The notes: generated from the letters alone by a model not told the origin. 64,000 bases of DNA from Streptomyces sp. SID8374 (GCF_009865135.1 NZ_WWGH01000001.1:5146001-5210000), one strand, 5' to 3'. Positions 34,983 to 43,210 are shown, counted from the stretch's first letter. Made by a program: numbers and translations.

Positions 34983-35405
34983 ATGTCCCAACCGGAATCC
35001 GCCGCCGTCGCGGCCGAACTGCGCACGGCGATGGGCAAGCTCACGCGGCGCGTGAAGCTTGAGGACCAGATGCCGCTCGGCCAGGTGGCCGTCCTCGGCG
35101 CCCTGGACCGCAGCGGCGCGATGACGACCAGCGAACTCGCCGCCGACCAGCGGGTCCGTCCGCAGTCCATGGCCCGGGCCGTCGGCCTGCTCATGGACCA
35201 GGGCCTGATCACCCGCCGCGCCCACCCCACCGACGGCCGCAAGAGCCTGGTCGAACTCTCCACCGCCGGGCAGGCGCTGCTGGAGGAGGAGCGGGGCCGC
35301 CGGACGGACTGGCTCGCGCGGGCGATCGAGTCGGAGCTGACGGACGAGGAGCGGGAACTGCTGGCGCGGGGGATCGGGCTGGTGGAGAGGCTGGCGGCGC
35401 ACTAG
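34983..35405 (+). CDS. MarR-family regulator
   Basis: A 140-residue protein from ATG 34983 (MSQPESAAVAAELRTAMGKL). The winged helix includes MTTSELAADQRVRPQSMARAVGLLMDQGLITRRAHPTDGRKSLVELS (about 50-95), with the family's DxRxxxV-like wing (DGRKSLV). Flanking helices form the dimer interface. It is divergent from the enolase gene, with two ACAGC/GCTGT dyads between them. The ligand is unknown. Confidence 0.92.
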   Translation: MSQPESAAVAAELRTAMGKLTRRVKLEDQMPLGQVAVLGALDRSGAMTTSELAADQRVRPQSMARAVGLLMDQGLITRRAHPTDGRKSLVELSTAGQALLEEERGRRTDWLARAIESELTDEERELLARGIGLVERLAAH

Positions 35406-35477
35406 GCCTGTCGGTCCGGTCGGCGCACGCTGGGCTTGGTCATGGTGAAGGTCTCGCGTGTGGTGGGCCGGGGCCGG

Positions 35478-36203
35478 TCACAGGACGTCGGCGCGTGCGG
35501 TGCCCAGCTTCGGTCCGGCGACCCAGTGGATGGATGCCTTGGTGTTGTCGGTGCCGAAGTAGGTGCCCCACCGGGGCTTGTTGCCCAGGTTGTCCCAGGT
35601 GCGGGCGTTGGAGCGTGAGGCGAACTTGACGCCGTCCTTGTAGACGTTCAGCGTGCCGCTGCCGGAGGAGCTGGTGGTGATGCCGAGCTGGATGGAGTGC
35701 CATTCTCCGGCGCTCCAGGCGGTGCTGCCGATGGGAATCCACTCCTCACCGGTGGCCACGTACCAGGCTTTGAGCCGGCCGCCTTCGACCTTCATGAGAA
35801 CGGGGTAGTTCTGGCTGTGCTGGGCGTTGGTCCCGTTGGACTTCCACTGGAAGACGCAGCCGGTGTCGCCGGTCTTGGTCATCGAGTCCCAGCCGAACCA
35901 GTACGTCCTGTTGTTCTCCCACGCGTACTCCTCGCCGTTGGGCATGCGGACGTTGTGGCCCTCGCAGCGCGAGGTGGACCCGGCGGGCTTGTCGAACCTG
36001 AAGAAGCTGCCGTGGCCGTCGTTCCAGTTTCCGACCGTGACGCTGCCGGGGGAGTCGCACAGCGTGGTGCCGAAGACCTTCGTGCCGAGGGCGGGGTCGC
36101 CGTCCCAGATCACGGAGGCGTGGGCAGGCGAAGCGGTCATCAGCAGCACCGATGCCGCTGATGCCGCGAGGAGGGACTGCGCTTTCATGCTGAGCCGAGG
36201 CAT
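35478..36203 (-). CDS. Secreted polysaccharide lyase (PF14099 / PL20-like)
   Basis: A 241-residue secreted protein from ATG 36203 (MPRLSMKAQSLLAASAASVLLM), with AGGAG upstream and a signal peptide to about residue 29. The mature part is a beta-jelly-roll: SVIWDGDPALGTKVFG, GSFFRFDKPAGSTSRCEGHN, CVFQWKSNGTNAQHSQNYPVLMK and RTWDNLGNKPRWGTYFG. This matches the 'polysaccharide lyase' family PF14099, including PL20 glucuronan lyases. Beta-elimination of a uronic-acid polymer is likely, but the exact substrate is unproven. A good -35/-10 promoter lies upstream. Confidence 0.82.
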   Translation of the reverse strand: MPRLSMKAQSLLAASAASVLLMTASPAHASVIWDGDPALGTKVFGTTLCDSPGSVTVGNWNDGHGSFFRFDKPAGSTSRCEGHNVRMPNGEEYAWENNRTYWFGWDSMTKTGDTGCVFQWKSNGTNAQHSQNYPVLMKVEGGRLKAWYVATGEEWIPIGSTAWSAGEWHSIQLGITTSSSGSGTLNVYKDGVKFASRSNARTWDNLGNKPRWGTYFGTDNTKASIHWVAGPKLGTARADVL

Positions 36204-36256
36204 GGCCTGCTCCTGTTGTGTGGGGGTCCAGAAGTCTGTGGCGTCCGACGCGTTCG

Positions 36257-36285
36257 TTTCTAGTGCGGTCGATCGAGACCGTCAA
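36257..36285 (-). promoter_or_regulatory. Vegetative-type promoter of the lyase gene
   Basis: On the minus strand, TTGACG (36285-36280) and TAGAAA (36262-36257) are separated by exactly 17 bp. This matches the principal sigma factor consensus, 54 bp upstream of the lyase start. A GATCG-TTT-CGATC dyad (36301-36313) just upstream of the -35 may be an operator. Confidence 0.6.
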
Positions 36286-36420
36286 TCGTTTGGCGAATAT
36301 GATCGTTTCGATCAGATGGTGACCCGTAAGCCTCCACGGCTGCTCCCTCTTCTCCGTCGGGGGCAACAGCCGGTGGCGCGCGGGGCCGCTCGCCGGTACC
36401 GGTCGGGGGAGGGCGGGCTA

Positions 36421-36457
36421 GGCTCCCGGAGGCCCGTGCCACGGGCCCGCGGGAGCC
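36421..36457. repeat. Large GC-rich dyad upstream of the GH16 gene
   Basis: GGCTCCCG-GA-GGCCCGTG, then C, then CACGGGCC-CG-CGGGAGCC: two nested 8-bp arm pairs give a near-perfect hairpin. It lies 42 bp before the GH16 start, with no T-run. It may be a leader hairpin or a terminator insulating the gene. Confidence 0.6.
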
Positions 36458-36499
36458 CCGCACCTGCGCGTAGCCCTCTCTGGCTTACGGAGCCCTGTT

Positions 36500-37363
36500 G
36501 TGAAGCACCATGTCCGCCCGGCCCTCATGTTCGCCGTCGGCGCGCTCCTGGCCGGATGCGTGTCGGCACCGGTCGGGGCGGGAGGGCGGGCCTCTGACAG
36601 CGACGAGCCCTTCTGGCAGGCGGAGTTCGGCGGTGCCGCCGGGGAACGGCCGTCGGCCGAGCACTGGAACACCGAGATCGGCAACCGGGACGAGGAGGGG
36701 TGGGGCAACAACGAGTTGCAGTTCTACACCGACGACGCGGCCAACTCGGCGCTGGACGGCTCCGGTCACCTGGTGATCACCGCGAGGAGAGCCCCCGAAG
36801 GAGCTGCTGGACTCCCTTGCCATACGCAGGAGGCCTGCCCGTGGACCTCGGCGCGCCTGACCACAGCCGGGAAGGCCGCGCTCACCCACGGGCGCGTCGA
36901 GGTCCGGGCGAAGATGCCCACCGGCACGGGGCTGCTCCCGGCGATCTGGATGCTCGGCGACAACGGTGCGCAGTGGCCCCGGCAGGGCGAGATCGACATC
37001 AGTGAGGTCGTCGGAGGTGAACCGCGCACGGTGTACGCCACCGCGCACGGCCCGACGTACTACAACGAGCGGGGGATCGGCGGCTCCACCACCCTCCCTG
37101 CCGACGCGTCGCAGGCCTTCCACACCTACGCGGTCGAGAAGAGGCCGCACCGCGTCACCTGGTCCGTCGACGGGAAGCCGTACTTCACCCTGACCCCTAA
37201 CCAGCTGCCCGCAGAGCGCGACTGGGTCTTCGAGCAGGACATGCACCTCCTGCTGAACGTCGCGGTCGGGGGCGACTGGCCGGGCTCCCCCGACGACTCC
37301 ACCCGCTTCCCCGCGAGCATGACCATCGACTATGTGCGCTTCTACGGCACCGGACGCGGCTGA
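36500..37363 (+). CDS. GH16 beta-glucanase lipoprotein
   Basis: A 287-residue protein from GTG 36500. The lipobox LLAGC has the Cys near residue 20, so it is probably membrane-anchored outside the cell. The GH16 jelly-roll covers the rest: WNTEIGNRDEEGWGNNELQFY, RVEVRAKMPTGTGLLPAIWML, catalytic GEIDISEVVG (ExDxxE; nucleophile and acid Glu about 171 and 176) and HTYAVEKRPHRVTWSVDGK. The WGNNELQFY and catalytic motif suggest beta-1,3- or 1,3-1,4-glucanase (laminarinase type) activity. A 26-bp direct repeat follows the stop (37362-37416). Confidence 0.92.
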   Translation: MKHHVRPALMFAVGALLAGCVSAPVGAGGRASDSDEPFWQAEFGGAAGERPSAEHWNTEIGNRDEEGWGNNELQFYTDDAANSALDGSGHLVITARRAPEGAAGLPCHTQEACPWTSARLTTAGKAALTHGRVEVRAKMPTGTGLLPAIWMLGDNGAQWPRQGEIDISEVVGGEPRTVYATAHGPTYYNERGIGGSTTLPADASQAFHTYAVEKRPHRVTWSVDGKPYFTLTPNQLPAERDWVFEQDMHLLLNVAVGGDWPGSPDDSTRFPASMTIDYVRFYGTGRG

Positions 37364-37416
37364 CCGCCCCGGGGGCCCGGCACCGGGCGCGACCGCCCCG
37401 GGAGCCCGGCACCGGA
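37362..37416. repeat. 26-bp direct repeat after the GH16 gene
   Basis: gaccgccccggg(g/a)gcccggcaccgg occurs at 37362-37387 and 37391-37416. It is GC-rich, non-coding, and differs at one internal position. Confidence 0.75.
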
Positions 37417-37522
37417 CAACGCAGACCGCCGAGCGCTTCCCGGCTCCGGCAGCCGAGATGCGCATCAGGGGACTGAGGGCCACGGTGGGAGAGAAGAGAA
37501 ATCGTCCACCCTGAGGAGCACC

Positions 37523-37768
37523 ATGATCATCAAGACGCTGCACGAGAAGGGCCTGACGTCCGAGCACGCCTACACCGCCGGCCTCGTGTCGATCGGCCTG
37601 TCCGTCGCCTCCTGGGCCACCTCGCTCAAGGCCGAAGCCGCCGGCACCGCCCGCGCGGACCGGTGGGGCATCTTCGTCGGCGAATGGGCACCCACCTTCT
37701 TCGCCCTCGGGCTCGCCCTCGCCAACTACGAGCGCGACCACGAGCCTCTGCACTCTCCCGCACACTGA
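37523..37768 (+). CDS. Small hypothetical membrane protein
   Basis: An 81-residue protein, MIIKTLHEKGLTSEHAYTAG, with CCTGAGGAGCACC upstream. Two amphipathic to hydrophobic helices are likely: LVSIGLSVASWATSL (about 21-35) and GIFVGEWAPTFFALGLALANYE (about 48-69). The charged C-terminus is His-rich. A compact helical-hairpin protein of unknown role; no partner gene adjacent. Confidence 0.7.
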   Translation: MIIKTLHEKGLTSEHAYTAGLVSIGLSVASWATSLKAEAAGTARADRWGIFVGEWAPTFFALGLALANYERDHEPLHSPAH

Positions 37769-37906
37769 CCCGGCCGGACAGGGGCCACCTTCTCCGATGC
37801 GCTTCCGCCACCCGTTGACGTATCGTCACTGCCCTGACCGGCGGCGGTACGTCGGCTTCCGGTCCGGTGTGTCTGCTTCAGAGCCGCAGGGGCGGGTGTG
37901 ACGTAA

Positions 37907-38422
37907 GTGAATGCCGATCCGGAAGACCCGGCTTTCCGGACGTGGCTCCGAACACTGTCCGAAGCCCTCGACACGGATCCGGAAGACGCCCTCGCCTCCC
38001 GGGCGGCCCTTACGTTCCTCTGGTCGGCCTTCGCGGAGAACGGCGCGATGCCGCCCTCGCACTTCGCCCCTCTGCTCGCCGCGCACCGCCAAGCCCACGC
38101 GGAGCAGGCCGTCACCGCGCTGCTCACCCAGGTCCAGGCGGAAACCGGGCGGCGTCTCGAAGCCCCCGTGCGGCATTCCCCACCCACCGAACGCGACCCG
38201 GAAGGCACCGTCCACGTCGGCCCCGAACCTGTCCAGGGCATCGCCCCGAGCGACATCCACACCGAAGCGGCGGAGGGCCTGCAATGCCTCCTCGCGGACC
38301 GGGACCGCCTGATCTGGCCGCTCTGCCCCGACCACCGGGTCGCTCTGCACGCCACCAGCACTGCGTCCGGCGCCGTGTGGGTGTGTTCGGTGGGCGGCCA
38401 CACCGTACGGGGCATCGTCTAG
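37907..38422 (+). CDS. Hypothetical protein
   Basis: A 171-residue protein from GTG 37907 (MNADPEDPAFRTWLRTLSEA), weak ribosome-binding site. The N-terminal half is helical and acidic (DTDPEDALASRAALTFLWSAF). The C-terminal half ends in a short beta-like segment with CPDHRVALHATSTASGAVWVCSVGG, where Cys and His residues could bind metal. No known family. It is convergent with the XRE gene and their ends overlap by four bases. Confidence 0.65.
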   Translation: MNADPEDPAFRTWLRTLSEALDTDPEDALASRAALTFLWSAFAENGAMPPSHFAPLLAAHRQAHAEQAVTALLTQVQAETGRRLEAPVRHSPPTERDPEGTVHVGPEPVQGIAPSDIHTEAAEGLQCLLADRDRLIWPLCPDHRVALHATSTASGAVWVCSVGGHTVRGIV

Positions 38423-39270
38423 GGGAGAGCGGAGTTGATGGCCTTGGCCATGAGGCCGCGTGCAGCCGCTCCGTAGACGGCGATGCGGGACAGCTCCACG
38501 AACGCCCTGAGGTAGGTGTGCACTTCGCTGGGTGCCGTGATGTTCACCTCGGCGGTCAGTGTTTCCACGGCCACCTGGGCGTCGTCGAACGCGTAGAACG
38601 CTTCCAGCGGCCAGACGGTACGCCGAGCCTCCTTAGGGATGATCCCCAGAGACACGTTCGGCCGGGCCATGACCTCGTAAAGGTAACGGAGTTGTGCGGC
38701 CAGCTCAGGCCCGTCGCAGACGCGGTAGTGGAGGACGGCTTCCTCGACCAGCAGGGCGAAGCGGTGGTCGCCCTCGTGGACGACGCGGGAGCGGGCCATC
38801 CGGGCCCGCACGGCATCGGCCACGTCGTCAGGGGTGCCCTGGAAGGTGGTGATGGAGCGGAGGAGTCCCGTCGCGTACTCCGGGGTCTGGAGCATGCCCG
38901 GCAGAACGTTGGAGGCGTACACGCGGAAGTGCGTCGTCCGCTCGTACAGCGGGACCGTGCTCTCGTGGACCCGCCGCATGCCGTCCCGGTGGATCCGCTG
39001 CCACTGGACGTACATGGACTCGGCGCTCCGGGACGCGGCGATCAGGTCGGCGGCCTGGGCCCCCGCCCCGCAGGCTTCGGACCACGCCCGGATGTCGGCA
39101 TCCGAGGGGGCCGTCACGGCCCGTGCGATGCGGGAGGCCTTGGACTTGTGCCAGCCGCACCGCACGGCCAGTTCATGCCCGGTCAGCCCGGCGTCCCGCC
39201 GGAGCCCGTCCAGACGGGACGCGAGGGCCTCACGGGCGGCCTGGGCGGTGGAGAGCGGCGACTCGGGCAT
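38419..39270 (-). CDS. XRE-family regulator with DUF5753 domain (second copy)
   Basis: A 283-residue protein from ATG 39270 (MPESPLSTAQAAREALASRL). HTH at about 15-65 (LDGLRRDAGLTGHELAVRCGWHKSKASRIARAVTAPSD), DUF5753 at about 95-270 (RIHRDGMRRVHESTVPLYERTTHFRVYASNVLPGMLQTPEYATG). Different enough from the 30.3-kb copy to be a separate lineage. It ends a three-gene run (77-aa protein, DUF6879, XRE) that diverges from the peptide/PIMT pair, so regulation of that pair by this protein is plausible. Confidence 0.9.
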   Translation of the reverse strand: MPESPLSTAQAAREALASRLDGLRRDAGLTGHELAVRCGWHKSKASRIARAVTAPSDADIRAWSEACGAGAQAADLIAASRSAESMYVQWQRIHRDGMRRVHESTVPLYERTTHFRVYASNVLPGMLQTPEYATGLLRSITTFQGTPDDVADAVRARMARSRVVHEGDHRFALLVEEAVLHYRVCDGPELAAQLRYLYEVMARPNVSLGIIPKEARRTVWPLEAFYAFDDAQVAVETLTAEVNITAPSEVHTYLRAFVELSRIAVYGAAARGLMAKAINSALP

Positions 39271-39281
39271 GAACGTGCTTC

Positions 39282-39806
39282 TCAGACGGCGTACTTGTCG
39301 TGCGGGACGGCTTGCTCCCAGACGGCTTCGAAAGCGTCGGAGCAGAGGTCGGCCGTTGCTTGATCATCGGTCTGGTCGGTGTGGACCCAACGCCCCTCAC
39401 CGTCGAACACATTGAACTGGACCAGCCTGCCGTCGAACAACCAGAAGTCGTTGCCCGGCAGGGCAAGTCCCGAGGCCGACCGGCGGGGGAGCCAGCGGAT
39501 TTCCTCGCCGGCGGCGATGTTGGTGAAGGTGAACGAGTGCTCGTAGCGGATGTACTCGCTGTGCGGTTCGCTCACGATGCGGGCGCGGCGCAGGCGGACA
39601 CCCTTGGCGGTGATCTCCTGCACGAGGTCCAGCCAGGGGCGCCACCAGGAATCGCGGTCGTCCTGGTCGAGCCGCTTGCCCTGCCGCCAGGCCGCGAACC
39701 GTTCGTCCTCGTCCGGTACGGCGTAGACATCGCGCATCTCCAGATGGACGGCGGACCGCTCGGCCGACCGGATCAGGTCGGTGAAGTTACTCAGGCTCTG
39801 CGCCAT
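39282..39806 (-). CDS. DUF6879 family protein
   Basis: A 174-residue protein from ATG 39806 (MAQSLSNFTDLIRSAERSAV), with GGGAGGCACTTG upstream; a TTG one codon earlier is also possible. DUF6879-type features: AVHLEMRDVYAVPDEDERFAAWRQG, GVRLRRARIVSEPHSEYIRYEH, NDFWLFDGRLVQFNVFDG. Such proteins occur next to XRE/DUF5753 regulators in place of DUF397, and probably work as their partners. It overlaps the end of the upstream 77-aa gene by 20 bp and is 11 bp from the XRE gene. Confidence 0.88.
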   Translation of the reverse strand: MAQSLSNFTDLIRSAERSAVHLEMRDVYAVPDEDERFAAWRQGKRLDQDDRDSWWRPWLDLVQEITAKGVRLRRARIVSEPHSEYIRYEHSFTFTNIAAGEEIRWLPRRSASGLALPGNDFWLFDGRLVQFNVFDGEGRWVHTDQTDDQATADLCSDAFEAVWEQAVPHDKYAV

Positions 39807-40020
39807 CAAGTGCCTCCCTCAGCAACGGAATCATGCGCTGCGGCAGCCGCACCACGCTCTCGTGTGCCGGAAGCGGACTGTTCCGGGTGGTCAGGGCAGT
39901 TGTGTCGGCATCGGCCGTCACACCCTGAATGACGAGTTCCTTCGTCTCCTCGTCCACCCATACGGCCGGGCAGCCGTGATCTCCGGACTCAGGGTCCTTC
40001 CCGACGAACCGTAAGCGCAT
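39787..40020 (-). CDS. Small conserved hypothetical protein upstream of DUF6879
   Basis: A 77-residue protein, MRLRFVGKDPESGDHGCPAV, continuing VWVDEETKELVIQGVTAD and ending LPQRMIPLLREALDGAEPE. It looks like a two-part alpha/beta domain. This gene type commonly precedes DUF6879 and XRE genes in streptomycetes. It is the first gene of the minus-strand operon. Its promoter region is shared with the divergent peptide gene. Confidence 0.78.
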   Translation of the reverse strand: MRLRFVGKDPESGDHGCPAVWVDEETKELVIQGVTADADTTALTTRNSPLPAHESVVRLPQRMIPLLREALDGAEPE

Positions 40021-40330
40021 GGCCCCTCCTCACGTCGAGTCGGCTTCAGCAGCCGACTGCGCGCAGCCTCACGACCTTCCGACTGGGCGTCAAGGCTGAT
40101 CAGGGGGCGCGTGCAACCGCGTGCAACTTCCTGGACCGGCGTTTCCGGGGCTCCACCGCGGCCGGACGCCTGCGCCCTGATCACGGCTGCTCTGGACTCC
40201 CCGGGGTGAATCGGCGCAACTACGTGCAACAACGTGGATTCCCCGCCCACCGCCTCCCTAGGGTCGTTCCACCGAGCCGGAGAGCGGGGCCAAGCCCCCG
40301 GGCTCCCACTCCAAGAGGAAAGGGACCGCT
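40021..40330. promoter_or_regulatory. Divergent control region with repeated CGTGCAAC octamers
   Basis: About 310 bp without a gene, between the XRE/DUF6879 operon and the peptide/PIMT pair. The octamer CGTGCAAC occurs three times in the same orientation, at 40110-40117, 40120-40127 and 40223-40230. A TAGGGT at 40259-40264 could be a -10 element for the peptide gene. The octamers may be binding sites for the XRE/DUF5753 protein (inference). Confidence 0.5.
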
Positions 40331-40462
40331 ATGGGTTGGGGAACGGGCAAGGGCGGCGGCGGTGGCGACGGAAAGCACTCGGGAGGCAAGGACCCGGGCA
40401 CCGCGAAACCTTCCTCGGACACCGCGAAGCCGGTGCCGGAGCCGAAGCACAAGGGAAAGTAG
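40331..40462 (+). CDS. 43-residue Gly/Lys-rich peptide, candidate imiditide-type RiPP precursor
   Basis: ATG 40331 to TAG 40462, preceded by AAGAGGAAAGGGACC. The peptide starts MGWGTGKGGGGGDGKHSGGK, continues DPGTAKPSSDTAKPVPEPK and ends HKGK. It is strongly basic (eight Lys, two His, four acidic) with no hydrophobic core, signal peptide or Cys. Three Asp (13, 21, 30) are available; Asp13 lies in Gly-Asp-Gly, a context prone to aspartimide formation. A PIMT-type methyltransferase starts 11 bp downstream. Imiditides are RiPPs made from a short basic precursor and a stand-alone PIMT homologue, so this pair fits that class; modification is inferred. Confidence 0.72.
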   Translation: MGWGTGKGGGGGDGKHSGGKDPGTAKPSSDTAKPVPEPKHKGK

Positions 40463-40473
40463 GCGCAGGCCAG

Positions 40474-41655
40474 ATGGAGCCGATCGGCGCGGATGAGCGG
40501 GACGCCATGTGCGGTCTGCTCGGTGCGGTGCGCGGAAGCTTCGGCGCGCCCATGGCTCCGGTCTGGGAGGCCGCCTTCCGGGATGTGCCCCGGCACGCGT
40601 TCCTGCCCGAGAAGGTCTGGGTGGGGGAGGACCTGGCCGAGTGCTCCCGGGGTGTGGCGCCGGAGGAATGGCTGCGGCATGCCTATGCCGACACCGCAGT
40701 CGTCACGCAGGTCAACGACGGACAGGCCGTCGCCGAGCCGGGGGAGCGCTGGGCGTCCTGCTCGGCCTCCGCTCCCTCGATCGTCTTCCGCATGCTTGAA
40801 ACGTTGGACGTTCGGCCAGGCCATCGTGTCCTGGAGATCGGTACGGGCACCGGCTGGAACGCCGGGCTGCTCGCGCACCGGCTCGGGCCCGGGCTGGTCA
40901 CCACCATCGAGGTGGACCCGGTGCTCGCGGCACAGGCGGCGGGCTGTCTGGAGCGCGCGGGGCTGGATGCCCGGGTGATCCAGGGCGATGGGGCCTGGGG
41001 GCATGAGGCCGGTGGTCCCTGGGACCGGGTTCTCGCCACCTGTTCCGTACGGGCCGTTCCTCCGGCGTGGATCGCGCAGACGGCGCCGGGTGGCGTGGTC
41101 CTCGTACCGTGGGAGTCGCCTTGGTTCTGCTACGGGCTCCTCAGGCTCACCGTGGACGCGTACGGGGGTGCCTCCGGGTTCTTCTCCCCGCACTCGGCGT
41201 TCATGCTCATGCGCGGGCAGCGCACGGACCTGCGGATCTATCGCGATGTGGTGCGGGACAGCCACGTTCCGGTGGAGTCCGCGACCCGGCTGCCCCCGTG
41301 GGCCGTCGCCGGTGACGACTGGGCCGCACAGTTCGCGGTCGGGCTCCAGCTCCCGGACGTATGGCGCACCTGGCACGACGACCCCGATGTGGAGGGGGTT
41401 GCCTCCCGCCTGTGGCTGGCCACCACCGACGCGACCTCCTGGGCGGCCGTGGACTGGGACGGGCGGTCCGCCGGCCGCTTCACCGTGTGGCAGTACGGGC
41501 CTCGCCCGCTGTGGGGGATGGTCGAGACCGCCTACGACTGGTGGCGCGGGGCCGGGAGCCCGGGGCCGGCGCGGTTCGGTCTGACCATCAATCCCGACGG
41601 CACGCATGTGCCGTGGCTGGACACCCCGGGCAACCCGGTGCCTGTCCTGGCATGA
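40474..41655 (+). CDS. PIMT-family O-methyltransferase, candidate RiPP aspartimide-forming enzyme
   Basis: A 393-residue protein from ATG 40474. The N-terminal half is a protein-L-isoaspartyl O-methyltransferase fold: AAFRDVPRHAFLPEKVW, AYADTAVVTQ, SSAPSIVFRML-like substrate loop (SASAPSIVFRML) and SAM-binding VLEIGTGTGWNAG (residues 119 on). Ordinary PIMTs have about 210-230 residues. Here a C-terminal extension of about 170 residues (from about 220, ending NPDGTHVPWLDTPGN) is present, as in RiPP-associated PIMTs that methylate Asp and drive aspartimide formation. The gene lies 11 bp after the 43-residue peptide gene. Confidence 0.85.
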   Translation: MEPIGADERDAMCGLLGAVRGSFGAPMAPVWEAAFRDVPRHAFLPEKVWVGEDLAECSRGVAPEEWLRHAYADTAVVTQVNDGQAVAEPGERWASCSASAPSIVFRMLETLDVRPGHRVLEIGTGTGWNAGLLAHRLGPGLVTTIEVDPVLAAQAAGCLERAGLDARVIQGDGAWGHEAGGPWDRVLATCSVRAVPPAWIAQTAPGGVVLVPWESPWFCYGLLRLTVDAYGGASGFFSPHSAFMLMRGQRTDLRIYRDVVRDSHVPVESATRLPPWAVAGDDWAAQFAVGLQLPDVWRTWHDDPDVEGVASRLWLATTDATSWAAVDWDGRSAGRFTVWQYGPRPLWGMVETAYDWWRGAGSPGPARFGLTINPDGTHVPWLDTPGNPVPVLA

Positions 41656-41691
41656 CCGAACGCCGCCGCCCCGGACCACGTCCCTGGAGCC

Positions 41692-43155
41692 TCAGATCGA
41701 GAACCGCTCCCGCTCCAGCAGCGGCCGCACCCGGGACCGGAACCCGCCCGTGCGGAACGGGCGTTGGAGCAGGCCCGGGCGCAACTCCTGGGCCAGGGCG
41801 GCGATGACCATGCCCTGGTCGAGGGCGAGCATGAAGTCGCTGACCCGGCCCGTGGACACGTTCACCGAGTCCCGGAAGCCGAGCCCCTCCTCGTACGCCC
41901 CGAAGTCCCGCTCCAGGGCACGCAAGTTGGCCACCGCCTCCCGGCCCGCGTACGGCAGCGCCAGGAACGAGGCGTGCGGGGTGACCACTCCGTTGGTGAA
42001 CGCCGAGGGGGGCGGGAGCGGTTCGCCGTCCGTGGTGTGCGTGCGGTCCGTGTTGGAGGCGTAGCCGTCGACCGCCATGCCCAGGGCGTCGACCCCGTAC
42101 TCCTGGTAGCCGCCCTCCGGAACGTTGGAGGGTGAGAAGCCCCAGTAGCCGTACTGCGCCTCCCGCAGGCCGTGGTCGATCTGGCTCCGTACGTAGCGGT
42201 GGTGGGTCAGGCCCCAGGCGCGCGGCGACCACTGCGGCTCGGGCACGAACAGCGGCACCATCAGGGCCTCGAACATGGAGCCGCCCCAGGTGGGGACCAC
42301 CTTCCGGCCGCGGTGGGTGTAGTGGCCGTTCCACACCCGTACGCCGTCGACCGTGACGTAAACCCCGCCGGGGCTCTGCTCCTGCTCGTGCTCCGGCAGC
42401 ATCGTCCGCAGCAGGTGCCAGTAGTGGTCGCGGGGGAGCGAGCCGTCCGCTATGCCCAGGTAACTCGCCATGCGCGGCTCGGTGTTGAGCGCTCCGTAGT
42501 GGTGCGGCGTCGGCTCCTCCGTGTCCGTCCAGACGCCGCCGCGCAGCTGGCCGGGGCCCGCCACCGGGTCCGCCGGGTCGTACGGCGTGTAGAAGTACGA
42601 CCAGTCCGCCGTCGCCAGGATGCGGTCGATGCGGGGGCGTAGGGCGGGGGCCGCGTCGGCGGCTATCCGCAGGCCCGTCACCAGCCACGCGTTGTCCACC
42701 GAGGAGAGGAACGGGCGCACCGGCTCGCCCGTTCCCGGCCACTCGGTGAGGACTGAACCGTCGTGCGCGTCATACCAGTTGAGCCAGAAGCCGTGGTGGC
42801 GCTCCAGCTTCTCCACGGCCGTGACCGTACGGGTCAGGGAGCGGGTCATCGCGCTCTCGCCGATCACGCCCAGCCCTGCGGCGGCCACCGTCGACCAGAG
42901 GCCGCAGCCGATGTTGGTGGGTGAAGTCTGGATCGACCGGGCGGGGGCTCCGGGGGCGCTGAGGTCGATCTTGTCGGTGACCAGGCCGAAGTCCGTCGTC
43001 ATGGCTTCCAGCGACCGGTACGTGTCGCGGAACCAGTGGTGGAGGAGGCGCGGGTCGGGCGGGGTGGCCGCTGGTGCGGACGGAGCGGATACGGCTCCGA
43101 GCGACAGGGCCGCGGCCCCGGTCCCTGCGGCGGTGAGAAACGTGCGACGGTCCAT
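41692..43155 (-). CDS. Secreted PF10091 glycoside hydrolase (GH144-like, beta-1,2-glucanase candidate)
   Basis: A 487-residue protein from ATG 43155 (MDRRTFLTAAGTGAAALSLG), a twin-arginine signal to about residue 30. The (alpha/alpha)6-type domain carries GLWSTVAAAGLGVIGE, FLSSVDNAWLVTGLRI, YWGFSPSNVPEGGYQEYGVD, VVTPHASFLALPYAG and RVSDFMLALDQGMVIAAL. These are the landmarks of PF10091 ('glycoamylase'), which contains GH144 endo-beta-1,2-glucanases. It ends an operon-like run with a sugar ABC transporter and a GH1 enzyme, so release of glucan oligosaccharides outside the cell is likely. Substrate not proven. Confidence 0.82.
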   Translation of the reverse strand: MDRRTFLTAAGTGAAALSLGAVSAPSAPAATPPDPRLLHHWFRDTYRSLEAMTTDFGLVTDKIDLSAPGAPARSIQTSPTNIGCGLWSTVAAAGLGVIGESAMTRSLTRTVTAVEKLERHHGFWLNWYDAHDGSVLTEWPGTGEPVRPFLSSVDNAWLVTGLRIAADAAPALRPRIDRILATADWSYFYTPYDPADPVAGPGQLRGGVWTDTEEPTPHHYGALNTEPRMASYLGIADGSLPRDHYWHLLRTMLPEHEQEQSPGGVYVTVDGVRVWNGHYTHRGRKVVPTWGGSMFEALMVPLFVPEPQWSPRAWGLTHHRYVRSQIDHGLREAQYGYWGFSPSNVPEGGYQEYGVDALGMAVDGYASNTDRTHTTDGEPLPPPSAFTNGVVTPHASFLALPYAGREAVANLRALERDFGAYEEGLGFRDSVNVSTGRVSDFMLALDQGMVIAALAQELRPGLLQRPFRTGGFRSRVRPLLERERFSI

Positions 43156-43210
43156 CGGTCCGGCTCCTGGTGGCAGAAGGGGAGGGGGAACGGTGCTCGT
43201 GCGGGCGGCT

